64,000 bases of DNA from Pseudomonas fluorescens (lineage in GTDB: Bacteria; Pseudomonadota; Gammaproteobacteria; Pseudomonadales; Pseudomonadaceae), in assembly GCF_001623525.1 (NCBI RefSeq), contig NZ_CP015225.1, forward strand, positions 4,352,501 to 4,416,500, in the 5' to 3' direction. Of the stretch, positions 1 to 8,341 are shown piece after piece (the stretch's first letter is position 1; the number at the start of each line of letters is the position of its first letter). The position numbers were made by a program, and so were the translations under genes. The notes under the pieces were generated by a model. The model saw nothing but the letters and a program-made list of their open reading frames with translations, did not search any database and was not told the origin of the DNA.

Positions 1-2
1 AA

Positions 3-1211
3 CTGAAGGACATCTACATCGAAAAAGGCACGCCGATGTTCATGCGCACGGTGCTGGCACTGTTCAGCGGCGGCTTTGCAACGTTCGCCCTGTTGTATTG
101 CGTGCAACCGATGATGCCGCTGTTGTCCACGGAGTTCTCCATCAATGCGGCGCAGAGCAGCCTGATCCTGTCGGTCGCGACCGGCTTGCTCGCCATCGGT
201 CTGTTGATCACCGGCCCGATTTCCGACCGCATTGGTCGCAAGCCAGTGATGGTCGCGGCGCTGTTCGCCGCATCGGTGTGCACGATCGCCAGTGCCATGA
301 TGCCGACCTGGCACGGCGTGCTGCTGCTACGCGCCCTGGTGGGGCTGTCTTTGAGCGGCTTGGCTGCAGTCGCGATGACCTACCTGAGCGAAGAAATCCA
401 TCCCAAGCACATCGGCCTGGCGATGGGGCTGTACATCGCCGGCAACGCCATCGGCGGGATGTGCGGGCGCCTGATCACCGGGGTCTTGATCGACTTTGTC
501 AGCTGGCACACCGCGATGCTGGTGATCGGTGGCCTGGCCTTGATCGCGGCGGCGGTGTTCTGGAGGATTCTCCCCGAGTCGCGCAACTTCCGTCCTCGCT
601 CGCTGCACCCGCGTAGCCTGCTGGACGGTTTCATCATGCACTTTCGCGACGCCGGCTTGCCGCTGCTGTTTCTTGAGGCCTTCGTCTTGATGGGCGCGTT
701 CGTCACCCTGTTCAACTACATCGGTTACCGCCTGCTGGCCGAGCCTTATCACTTGGATCAGGCCTTTGTCGGGTTGCTGTCGGTGGTGTACCTGTCGGGC
801 ATCTACAGCTCGGCAAAAATCGGCGCACTGGCGGACAAACTCGGCCGACGCAAAATGCTCTGGGCGACCATCGCGCTGATGCTGGCCGGCCTCGCGCTGA
901 CCATGGCCACGCCGTTGTGGTTGGTCGTGCTGGGCATGCTGGTGTTCACCTTCGGCTTCTTCGGCGCCCACTCGGTCGCCAGCAGTTGGATCGGCCGCCG
1001 CGCCCTCAAAGCCAAGGGCCAGGCGTCGTCGCTTTACCTGTTCAGCTATTACGCCGGATCGAGTGTCGCAGGTACGGCGGGCGGCGTGGCCTGGCATTTG
1101 GGCGGGTGGAACGGTGTCGGTCTGTTCATCGGCACCTTGCTGGTGGTGGCGTTGCTGGTGGCGGTGAAACTGGCGAAGTTACCGTTGTTGCCGGGGAATG
1201 TTCAGGTTTAG
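3..1211 (+). CDS. MFS transporter (YnfM-like exporter), probably 5'-truncated by window edge
   Basis: Major facilitator superfamily permease of the inner membrane, probably a proton-coupled exporter; the substrate cannot be told from sequence. The frame is open to the window edge and residues upstream of the first ATG (position 36) read IYIEKGTP, so the true start may lie outside. About twelve hydrophobic helices are visible. Two loop motifs of the family are present: GPISDRIGRKPVMV after helix 2 and the related GALADKLGRRKMLW in the second half. YnfM-family proteins normally have a short hydrophilic N-terminal extension, which supports truncation. It converges on the type II secretion operon, with a REP palindrome between them. 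Confidence 0.85.
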   Translation: MKDIYIEKGTPMFMRTVLALFSGGFATFALLYCVQPMMPLLSTEFSINAAQSSLILSVATGLLAIGLLITGPISDRIGRKPVMVAALFAASVCTIASAMMPTWHGVLLLRALVGLSLSGLAAVAMTYLSEEIHPKHIGLAMGLYIAGNAIGGMCGRLITGVLIDFVSWHTAMLVIGGLALIAAAVFWRILPESRNFRPRSLHPRSLLDGFIMHFRDAGLPLLFLEAFVLMGAFVTLFNYIGYRLLAEPYHLDQAFVGLLSVVYLSGIYSSAKIGALADKLGRRKMLWATIALMLAGLALTMATPLWLVVLGMLVFTFGFFGAHSVASSWIGRRALKAKGQASSLYLFSYYAGSSVAGTAGGVAWHLGGWNGVGLFIGTLLVVALLVAVKLAKLPLLPGNVQV

Positions 1212-1253
1212 CCGTCACGAATTCACGACCCAAACCAGGGACAGAGCAAATAC

Positions 1254-1389
1254 TTTGTGGCGAGGGAGCTTGCTCCCGCTGGGTGGCGCAGCCACCCCAG
1301 AACCAGACGCCGCGGAGCGACAGGTGAACCCTGCAAACCGCTTTACGACTGCTACGCAGTCGAGCGGGAGCAAGCTCCCTCGCCACAAA
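1254..1389. repeat. REP doublet (REPIN-like), GC-rich palindromic family A
   Basis: The left arm tgtggcgagggagcttgctc and its inverted copy at the right end flank a spacer of about 90 bp. Closely related doublets recur at 31736, 39631, 41815 and 62329, with a single arm near 23496, always between genes. Here it lies between two convergent genes. Confidence 0.85.
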
Positions 1390-1430
1390 AACCCCCATGC
1401 TTCAGGCCAAATGGCTGTGTACTCGATCGC

Positions 1431-1880
1431 TCATTGACGCAACACCACCCGCGCCTCCAACACACTATTGCGTGCTTCCAGAGTCAACGACTGCAGCGTC
1501 GCGCCCTCCCGCTCTTGTTGATCCAGCCACTGGAGCAATTGATTGGCATCGCCACTGACGGCCAGTCGCAACGAATCGCCATCGACCTCCATTTCAGCTA
1601 TTTCCAACCCCGTCGCGGCCGCACTGTCATTGACGCGCACCGACAAGGGCCGTGTGGCGGTGGTTAGATCCCGGGCGGGCTCGGCGCGCTGGATTCGTGC
1701 GTGCAGCTCGGCCTGTTGGCGGTACTGTCGCTCGGCGACATCCAGCCGTTGCCGGACAGGTTGCCAGATCGTTGTGTAGACCACGACCACCAGCAGCAGC
1801 CCGACAAGGCCCAGCAACAATTGTTGCTCACGGCGTGACAGCCTCCCCCAGGCCTGTATCAAGCTATTGAAGTTCATCAA
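1431..1880 (-). CDS. gspM: Type II secretion protein GspM
   Basis: Inner-membrane component of the type II secretion platform that pairs with GspL. The 149-residue product has a short cytoplasmic N-terminus ending in SRREQQLLLG, one membrane segment (LVGLLLVVVVYTTIW, about residues 25-40), a coiled-coil-prone stretch and a small periplasmic ferredoxin-like domain. This is the usual GspM layout. It is the last gene of the gsp operon and overlaps gspL by 4 bp. No gspN or prepilin peptidase gene follows, so prepilin processing probably depends on a PilD encoded elsewhere. Confidence 0.88.
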   Translation of the reverse strand: MMNFNSLIQAWGRLSRREQQLLLGLVGLLLVVVVYTTIWQPVRQRLDVAERQYRQQAELHARIQRAEPARDLTTATRPLSVRVNDSAAATGLEIAEMEVDGDSLRLAVSGDANQLLQWLDQQEREGATLQSLTLEARNSVLEARVVLRQ

Positions 1881-2980
1881 CTGTTCTCCAGGGTGAGGAT
1901 GGCCTGCACGCGGTTGTTCTGCTTGCTGGCGCTGCCGAGGGTGACGGGCAGTCCGGTTTGCTGCCCCCGCTCGCGCAGTTGCTCAAGCTCGACGAAACTG
2001 GTGGCGGTGAGCTGGATTTTCCAACCTTCGTCTTCACGAAAATCGATGCGCTGCACTTCGACGCTGCTCGCACCAATGACCTGCTCCGTCAGACGGACCA
2101 GACGAGCGACCTGTGTGTCCTGGCTTCGCCCGCGATGACTTTGCAACGCCTGGAACTGCGCCGCCAGGTCGACAATCCGCGTTTCCTCGGGATACAGCGA
2201 CCTGAATCGCTGCTCGCCCTGGGCATACAGATGACGGCTTTCGCTTTCAAGAAATCGTATGCGGCCCTCGCTGAATGCCCAGGTGAGCAATAGCAATCCC
2301 AACGCAGTAACCGCCACGCCACGCCACGGCAGCGGCTGGCGACGTCGACGGAACTCACCCTGCATCAGGTCGATGGGATGTCCGCCAGCGCAGAGCAGCC
2401 AATCATCGATGCCTTCACGATCGCGTCCCTCGTCCAGCCAGTGAATCTCTTCGGGCAAGTCCGGCTTGAGCGTTGCCAGGGCTCGGGCCGACAGCGACAC
2501 TCGCGCCGGTAATGCCCCGCCCAACAGCCAGCGACCGAACCAACGCACCGCAAAAGCCTTGTCATGGGGAAGCAGGTCCGCGTCGACATGCATTGCCCGT
2601 ACATCGACGCCTTGCGCAGCCAGCAGCGCCAGCAGTGCCTGGAACCGGCCTCGCTCGGTCACCATCAGCGGGTAGCGCTGCTGTCGGTCCCGCGCGCCAA
2701 CGCTGATGTGCAACGCCTCCAGATTTTCACTCAGCTGTTCTTCGATGGCGAATGCGAGGGCCTGGGGTCGCGGCTGGCGTCCAGAGGGCCACGGATCGCT
2801 GCGCAGCCAACTGCACATTTCCATCGGCAACAGCACATCGACGACTCGCCCATTCAACTCGCGGGCGGCTTCATGCAAGGGCAGGCTGCGTCGTTCGCCC
2901 GTGGGCGACCACACGCAACACGGCCAGTTGACGCAAGGCGCATCCATGCCGTCGGCTGTCAGGTAAAGCCAGGTTTTCAT
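1877..2980 (-). CDS. gspL: Type II secretion protein GspL
   Basis: Inner-membrane platform protein whose cytoplasmic part recruits the GspE ATPase. The 367 residues show an actin-like cytoplasmic domain (about 1-220), one transmembrane helix (GVAVTALGLLLLTWAF, about 225-240), and a periplasmic ferredoxin-like domain that binds GspM. Length and layout are typical. Both ends overlap neighbours by 4 bp (gspK upstream, gspM downstream), indicating translational coupling. Confidence 0.88.
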   Translation of the reverse strand: MKTWLYLTADGMDAPCVNWPCCVWSPTGERRSLPLHEAARELNGRVVDVLLPMEMCSWLRSDPWPSGRQPRPQALAFAIEEQLSENLEALHISVGARDRQQRYPLMVTERGRFQALLALLAAQGVDVRAMHVDADLLPHDKAFAVRWFGRWLLGGALPARVSLSARALATLKPDLPEEIHWLDEGRDREGIDDWLLCAGGHPIDLMQGEFRRRRQPLPWRGVAVTALGLLLLTWAFSEGRIRFLESESRHLYAQGEQRFRSLYPEETRIVDLAAQFQALQSHRGRSQDTQVARLVRLTEQVIGASSVEVQRIDFREDEGWKIQLTATSFVELEQLRERGQQTGLPVTLGSASKQNNRVQAILTLENS

Positions 2981-3825
2981 CTCAGGGACTCGCTGGGGCT
3001 GATGGGTAAAAAACGACGCTGAGCCACCGTCCAGCGTCCGCTAACGGGGTCGCGCTCGATGTCCGAGGCCAGGCGCAGACGGCTATCGGCACGGGTCACG
3101 CTCACGGTGATTCGGAACCAGCGGCTGCTCACGCCCAGGCCATGGCTGCCGATGCCCACCCCGGATAAAAGCGGGTCATTGGTGAAGGCCTGCACACTGG
3201 CGTATGGCCGATGGCGACGCTGGTTGATCAACACCTTGGCCACCTCATCCTCCATGCCGTCCAGGCTCATCAACACTGGCAGCGGCGCGGTATTGATATT
3301 CACCAGGGCGTCCCTGGGCAACACCACCACCCAAGGCTCCAGGCGCCGCAGCGTCTGACCGTCGATGCCCGGCAACAGGCGCAGTTGACTCAACTCCTGC
3401 ACCGAGCCGACCTGGGGCAATGACAGCGCGGGTAGCTCCAGCAACGCCAACAATCGCGTCCAGCGACCGAGGGTAACTTGATCGGTCTGGCCCTGAGCCA
3501 GCAGCGCATTAAGGTTCAGGCGCCCGGACAAATCCTCGATATCGATGTGAACCTCGGCGTCCTCCATCTCGAATGCAGGTTTGAGCCGAGCCCAATCCTG
3601 GCTCAGGTCTACCGGCCCGGACGAAGTTATCGCGCTGCCTTCTAACACCGCCTGCGCCCAGGCTTCAGCGGCCAGCCCCAATTGACGCAGTTGGACGTGC
3701 TGCAACTGCTGAGCGCTGCTCTGCAACAACAGGCGATGACTGCGCAGCATGCCAGCGGTGAAAAGCAGCGCCAGGCTCAGGACCAACAACACACTGATCA
3801 GCGCCACGCCTCGTTGCCGGCTCAC
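2977..3825 (-). CDS. gspK: Type II secretion minor pseudopilin GspK
   Basis: Large minor pseudopilin that with GspI and GspJ forms the tip of the secretion pseudopilus. The N-terminus MSRQRGVALISVLLVLSLALL shows the prepilin pattern of a Gly before the cleavage site followed by a hydrophobic helix. As usual for GspK, the residue at position +5 is not Glu. The 282-residue length and the alpha-helical insertion region (LSGRLNLNALL, LPGIDGQTLRRLEPW, NINTAPLPVLMSL) match the family, which has helix-hairpin-helix-like segments. It overlaps gspJ and gspL by 4 bp each. Confidence 0.9.
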   Translation of the reverse strand: MSRQRGVALISVLLVLSLALLFTAGMLRSHRLLLQSSAQQLQHVQLRQLGLAAEAWAQAVLEGSAITSSGPVDLSQDWARLKPAFEMEDAEVHIDIEDLSGRLNLNALLAQGQTDQVTLGRWTRLLALLELPALSLPQVGSVQELSQLRLLPGIDGQTLRRLEPWVVVLPRDALVNINTAPLPVLMSLDGMEDEVAKVLINQRRHRPYASVQAFTNDPLLSGVGIGSHGLGVSSRWFRITVSVTRADSRLRLASDIERDPVSGRWTVAQRRFLPISPSESLR

Positions 3826-4355
3826 GGCAACGCCCCAGGCAACAACAGCACGCGGCGGATCTGCTGGAAACGCCCCGTGGAAATCACCAGCTCCAACGCC
3901 AGTGGCGCGTTGCCGCGCACGGTTTCGTCATGCCAGCCTCGTTGCGCATCGAATACACGCCAGCCCAGGCTGCGTACGTCCTCAAGCAATTTCTGCTGTT
4001 GCACGATGACCGGCCCTTCACCGCGACTGTCGCGCCACAACACCGCTGCCTCGAGTCGATAGTTCACCGTTTGCCGCTCGCTGCGTGGCTGGTCCAGCGG
4101 ATTGGGCCAATGGCTACGCTGCAATTGCAGGCGCCCTGACGCGAGCACGGTGGAACCGGCAACGGCCTGCCACACATCCCGTTCGATCACCCCCACCGCA
4201 CGCTGCAAGGCCCTGACTTCGCGCTCATGCTGCCCGGCGCCCTGCTGGGTACGCACCACGCCGTCGAACAGGCGCCAACTGGCCAGGCCGAGCAAGGCAA
4301 AAATGGCGATGGCAATCACCAGCTCCAACAAGGTGAAGCCCGATTGTCTATTCAT
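3822..4355 (-). CDS. gspJ: Type II secretion minor pseudopilin GspJ
   Basis: Minor pseudopilin, 177 residues when started at the ATG at 4355, which gives MNRQSGFTLLELVIAIAIF. That is a perfect type III signal (Gly-1, Phe+1, Glu+5). The frame stays open further upstream to 4595, but those residues have no pseudopilin character and are antisense-like, so the internal start is preferred. The start lies 8 bp inside the end of gspI. It forms the pseudopilus tip with GspI and GspK. Confidence 0.9.
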   Translation of the reverse strand: MNRQSGFTLLELVIAIAIFALLGLASWRLFDGVVRTQQGAGQHEREVRALQRAVGVIERDVWQAVAGSTVLASGRLQLQRSHWPNPLDQPRSERQTVNYRLEAAVLWRDSRGEGPVIVQQQKLLEDVRSLGWRVFDAQRGWHDETVRGNAPLALELVISTGRFQQIRRVLLLPGALP

Positions 4356-4734
4356 GACGGTCGCGGACCCATCCCGTGGTGCGGTGCACGACTGCTGGGC
4401 TGCCGGCCCGGCTGACCTGGATCTCGACCCGGAGCAGACGCGGGTCGCGGGCCGCGGCGACACGCTGTTGCAAAATCCAATCGCGCTGATCCAGGCGCCG
4501 GGCCAAGCGCTGTTGGCCCAGTGGCGTAGCGGCTTGCAGACGGAGCTCGCTGAGCTGGTTGTCCGCCAGCCAGGCGCCGAACAGACGGTCCTCAAGCCCG
4601 GAGCTTTGCTTGAGCACGAACTGACTGGCCGACAGCACCGCAGCCGCCAACGTGGCGAAAATCGCCAGCGCGACCATGACTTCCAACAAGGTGAACCCCT
4701 GGCAATCGGCGGCCAGCCTGCGAGCGTCAGCCAT
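4348..4734 (-). CDS. gspI: Type II secretion minor pseudopilin GspI
   Basis: Minor pseudopilin of 128 residues. Its N-terminus MADARRLAADCQGFTLLEVM has the prepilin cleavage motif (G before FTLLE), followed by the hydrophobic helix VALAIFATLAAAVL. The length fits GspI, the core of the tip complex. It overlaps gspH by 8 bp and gspJ by 8 bp. Confidence 0.9.
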   Translation of the reverse strand: MADARRLAADCQGFTLLEVMVALAIFATLAAAVLSASQFVLKQSSGLEDRLFGAWLADNQLSELRLQAATPLGQQRLARRLDQRDWILQQRVAAARDPRLLRVEIQVSRAGSPAVVHRTTGWVRDRHE

Positions 4735-5200
4735 CGATCAGCGGCTGCGCCAAGCCGTCACTCACGACCTGGGAAATCGTCTGGCCAGCAACTTTGATGA
4801 GCAACCTGAACGGACTGATCTCGTCACTGCTGAGCATCAGCAATTGTGGTGGACCTCGGGCATCATCGAGCGCCACGACATGGCCGTCCTGCTCCAACCC
4901 AAGCGTCAGGCTTTCAGGCAGCCGTTGCGACGCCGACACCGCTGTCCAACCCTGAGACTCGAGTCGCAACGCCTGATAGCCGCGAGGCTGTACACGTACC
5001 CCATATTCCAGCCCATCCAATACCGCGCGTTCGCGCAACTGCTGCACCACGCGGATGAAGTCCTGGGCTTGCTGCCGGGCCTCACGCGTCGGGCTCGGGC
5101 CGATAGCCAGGCTGACCATGCCCATCACGCTCCCGATCAACACAATGACGACCATCAGTTCCAGCAAGGTGAAACCCCGAGAATCACGGCTCATGTTCAC
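4727..5200 (-). CDS. gspH: Type II secretion minor pseudopilin GspH
   Basis: Minor pseudopilin (157 residues) that links the tip to the major GspG fibre. The N-terminus MNMSRDSRGFTLLELMVVIV carries the prepilin site, followed by the hydrophobic segment LIGSVMGMVSLAIG. The rest fits a GspH beta-rich globular domain. It overlaps gspG by 4 bp and gspI by 8 bp. Confidence 0.9.
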   Translation of the reverse strand: MNMSRDSRGFTLLELMVVIVLIGSVMGMVSLAIGPSPTREARQQAQDFIRVVQQLRERAVLDGLEYGVRVQPRGYQALRLESQGWTAVSASQRLPESLTLGLEQDGHVVALDDARGPPQLLMLSSDEISPFRLLIKVAGQTISQVVSDGLAQPLIDG

Positions 5201-5652
5201 TCAGCCCAATTGCCGATGTCGGCAGCAAAGCCCTCGCCGCCCAGCAGGCCGTCAGCACCCAGCGAGTACAGGTCGTAACCGCCATCGAGCGCCTTGAGGC
5301 CAGGATTGAGGTACTGATAGGGCGTGCCCCAAGGGTCGACCGGCAGGCTCTTCAAATACCCCTGGGGGTTCCAGTTTTTCGCGGCTGGCGTACCGGAAGG
5401 ACGCTTGCTCAACGCCTCCAGGCCCTGCTGGGTCGAAGGATATTGAGCATTGTCGAGACGGTACATTTCCAGGGCCGTGGCAATCGCCTGGATATCAGTG
5501 CGCGCGGCCGTGACCTTGGCTTGGTCAGGCCGGCTCATAAACTGCGGCACGACGATGGCGCCGAGGATGCCGATAATGACCACCACCACCATGATTTCGA
5601 TCAGGGTGAAACCACGCTGGGGGCGTGCCGGTCGGTTGTTTTGAAGTGTCAT
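5197..5652 (-). CDS. gspG: Type II secretion major pseudopilin GspG
   Basis: Major pseudopilin, the repeating unit of the pseudopilus. The 151-residue protein has the strongest family signature in the operon: RGFTLIEIMVVVVIIGILGA, then VVPQFMSRPDQAKVTAARTDI and the conserved C-terminal region PVDPWGTPYQYLNPG...YDLYSLGADG with acidic calcium-site residues. It lies 3 bp after gspF and overlaps gspH by 4 bp. Confidence 0.96.
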   Translation of the reverse strand: MTLQNNRPARPQRGFTLIEIMVVVVIIGILGAIVVPQFMSRPDQAKVTAARTDIQAIATALEMYRLDNAQYPSTQQGLEALSKRPSGTPAAKNWNPQGYLKSLPVDPWGTPYQYLNPGLKALDGGYDLYSLGADGLLGGEGFAADIGNWAE

Positions 5653-5655
5653 GGG

Positions 5656-6864
5656 TCAATTCACCAATTGGTTGAGGCTCAAGATAGGAAGCAGAATGGC
5701 CATGACGATCAGCAGCACGACGCCGCCCATCAGCACCAACATGGCCGGTTCGAAAAGGCTCACCACCAGCGCGATGCGTGCCGCGAGGCTGGCCTCTTGT
5801 TGTTCGGCGGCGCGGGCCAACATGCTGTCGAGTTCGCCGGCTCGTTCACCGCTGGCGATCATGTGCAGCATCAGCGGCGGGATATCCCCGCCCAGTTCCA
5901 GGCCACGGGTCAGGGTGCCGCCCTCACGGACCGAACGGGCCACGTCGGCCATGCGTGCGCGAATGGTCAGGTTGCCGATCACCTGGGCGGCAATGTGCAA
6001 GGCCTCCACCAGCGGCACCGCGCTTTTGCTCAGGATCGCCAAGGTGCTGGCGAAACGGGCCGCTTCCATTGCCCGCAGCACCTCGCCCAACAACGGCAGC
6101 CTGAGCAACAAGCGGTGCCAACGCAGGCGCCACGCCGGTTGGCGCAGGCTCCAGCGCCACAGCCCGAGCAGCCCGGCCAGGGCCCCGAGCAACAGCAGAC
6201 CGTAGCGACGCAAGCCGTCGCTCATCGCAATCAGCGCCTGAGTCAGCCAAGGCAACGGCTGGCCACTGTCGACGAAAATCTTCACCACATCCGGCACCAC
6301 GTAGCCCAGCAGGAACGCGACAATCGCGACGCAGGCCAGCATCAGAATCAGCGGGTACACCAACGCCAGTTGAATGCGCTGGCGCGACGCCTGGCGCGCC
6401 TGGGTGTAGGTCGCCAATTGCTCCAGCACCCGGCCCAAGTGGCCGGATTGCTCGCCGGCGGCCACGGTGGCGCAGAACAACTCGGGAAACGCCTGGGGAA
6501 AGGCCCTCAGGGCCGTCGCCAATGCGTGGCCTTCCATCACCCGGCTGCGCACCGCCGCCAGCAGGTGGGCGACACGGCGCTTCTGGCTCTGTTGCGCCAC
6601 CGCTCCCAGGGATTCTTCGAGGGGCAGGCCGGCCTGGATCAAGGTGGACAACTGCAACGTCAGCAATGCCAGATCTGCCGGGCTCAACCACGTTCCGGCG
6701 TGCCACCCGCCCAGGGTTCGCGGTTCCTTCGCTGCAAGCAGTTCGCAGGGCAGCAGGCCGCGCTCGCGCAGCAACTGGCGAGCATGGCGCGGGCTGTCGG
6801 CTTCCACACGGCCCTTGCAGCGGCGGCCCTGGGCGTCTTCGGCCCGATAGTCGAAGGTCGGCAT
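5656..6864 (-). CDS. gspF: Type II secretion inner-membrane protein GspF
   Basis: Polytopic platform protein of 402 residues with the tandem T2SSF domain arrangement. Two cytoplasmic helical bundles (about 65-190 and 270-390) each precede membrane segments such as LILMLACVAIVAFLLGYVVP and ALAGLLGLWRW; a final hydrophobic helix LMGGVVLLIVMAILLPIL ends the protein. The N-terminus MPTFDYRAEDAQGRRCKGRVEA is characteristic. A strong AGGAGG ribosome site precedes the ATG. It lies between gspE and gspG. Confidence 0.95.
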   Translation of the reverse strand: MPTFDYRAEDAQGRRCKGRVEADSPRHARQLLRERGLLPCELLAAKEPRTLGGWHAGTWLSPADLALLTLQLSTLIQAGLPLEESLGAVAQQSQKRRVAHLLAAVRSRVMEGHALATALRAFPQAFPELFCATVAAGEQSGHLGRVLEQLATYTQARQASRQRIQLALVYPLILMLACVAIVAFLLGYVVPDVVKIFVDSGQPLPWLTQALIAMSDGLRRYGLLLLGALAGLLGLWRWSLRQPAWRLRWHRLLLRLPLLGEVLRAMEAARFASTLAILSKSAVPLVEALHIAAQVIGNLTIRARMADVARSVREGGTLTRGLELGGDIPPLMLHMIASGERAGELDSMLARAAEQQEASLAARIALVVSLFEPAMLVLMGGVVLLIVMAILLPILSLNQLVN

Positions 6865-6868
6865 GGTG

Positions 6869-8341
6869 CTAATCCTCCTGGGTAATGCGCAGCAGTTCGT
6901 CGACGCTGGTCAGGCCTTCCAGCACCCGCTGGCGACCGTCCTGAAACAGGCTGCGGGAGGTCTTGCGCGCCTCGGCGGCCAGCGCCTGCTCGGTGGCGCC
7001 CTGATGAATCAGTTGCGACAGGGCGGCGCCGACATTCACCAACTCATAGATACCAAAGCGTCCGCGATAACCCTTCTGGCATTGCTCGCAGCCCTGGGCC
7101 TTGAACAACCGGGGCGCGGCACCGGCATCGAGGCCCAGGCGCCGACACGTAGCGGCGTCGGCCACATAAGGCGTCTTGCAGGACGGGCACAAGGCCCGCA
7201 ACAAGCGCTGGGCGACGATGCCGGCCAGGGACGACGCCAGCAGATACGCATCCACGCCCATGTCCACCAGCCGCGTGACCGCGCCGACGGCGGTATTGGT
7301 GTGCAGGGTCGAGAGCACCAGGTGGCCCGTCAGCGACGCCTGCACGGCGATTTCGGCGGTCTCGCGGTCGCGTATCTCGCCGACCATCACCACGTCCGGG
7401 TCCTGGCGCAAAATAGCCCGCAAGCCTCGGGCGAAGGTCATGTCGACCTTCGGGTTGACCGGCATCTGGCCGATGCCCGGCAGGTGATATTCGATGGGGT
7501 CTTCGACGGTGAGGATGTTGCGACTCTGGTCGTTGATGCTGCTCAAGGCCGCGTACAGGCTGGTGGTCTTGCCCGAACCCGTGGGACCGGTCACCAACAC
7601 GATGCCGTGGGGTTTGCCGAGCAATAGCCGCAGGTCGGCGAGGGTGTCGTCGGGCAGGCCCAGGCGATGCAGGTCCAAACGCCCGGCCTGCTTGTCGAGC
7701 AAGCGCAACACCACGCGCTCGCCATGGGCCGAAGGCAACGTGGAGACCCGTACATCGACTTCATGGCCGGCCAGGCGCAAGGCCATTCTCCCATCCTGGG
7801 GTACGCGCTTTTCGGCGATGTCCAAACGGGCCATGACCTTGATCCGCGACACCAGCAAGTTCGCCAGTTCCCGGCGCGGGCGCAGCATTTCCTGCAACTG
7901 CCCGTCGATGCGCATGCGCACCGACAGGTATTGCTCGAACGTTTCCAGGTGCACGTCCGAGGCCTGTTCGCGGACTGCCTCGCTGAGCAGCGCGTTGATC
8001 AGCCGGATAATCGGCGCATCACCTTGTTGCTCCAGCAAGTCGGTAGTCTGCGGCATTTGGTCGGCCAGGCTGAGCAGGTCCAGCTCTTCGTCCAGGCCCT
8101 GGGCCACCTGCTCGGCGGCACTCTGGCCCTGGCGATAGACGCTGGCCAGGCGCGCGGCGAACAGCGTCGGTTCCAGCACCTGGATGGGCAAATCCCGCCC
8201 GCACAGGCGCCGCACTTCGGCCACGGCGGTCAGGGGCGTGTCGCCGCGCATCACCAGGCTCAAGGTCGGCCCCTCGCCTTCGAGCAGCACACCGAAACGT
8301 CTGGCGAAACCAAAGGGCAACGGGGCCTGCGGTTCAGTCAC
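6869..8341 (-). CDS. gspE: Type II secretion ATPase GspE
   Basis: Cytoplasmic hexameric ATPase that powers pseudopilus assembly. The 490 residues show the N1E/N2E region, a Walker A GPTGSGKT at about 252-259, an Asp box, the Walker B region (RAILRQDPDVVMVGEIRD), a His box (TGHLVLSTLHTNTA), and a tetracysteine zinc motif near the C-terminus (CPSC...CEQC). The GTG start overlaps the gspD stop in a GTGA arrangement, so it is translationally coupled. Confidence 0.95.
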   Translation of the reverse strand: MTEPQAPLPFGFARRFGVLLEGEGPTLSLVMRGDTPLTAVAEVRRLCGRDLPIQVLEPTLFAARLASVYRQGQSAAEQVAQGLDEELDLLSLADQMPQTTDLLEQQGDAPIIRLINALLSEAVREQASDVHLETFEQYLSVRMRIDGQLQEMLRPRRELANLLVSRIKVMARLDIAEKRVPQDGRMALRLAGHEVDVRVSTLPSAHGERVVLRLLDKQAGRLDLHRLGLPDDTLADLRLLLGKPHGIVLVTGPTGSGKTTSLYAALSSINDQSRNILTVEDPIEYHLPGIGQMPVNPKVDMTFARGLRAILRQDPDVVMVGEIRDRETAEIAVQASLTGHLVLSTLHTNTAVGAVTRLVDMGVDAYLLASSLAGIVAQRLLRALCPSCKTPYVADAATCRRLGLDAGAAPRLFKAQGCEQCQKGYRGRFGIYELVNVGAALSQLIHQGATEQALAAEARKTSRSLFQDGRQRVLEGLTSVDELLRITQED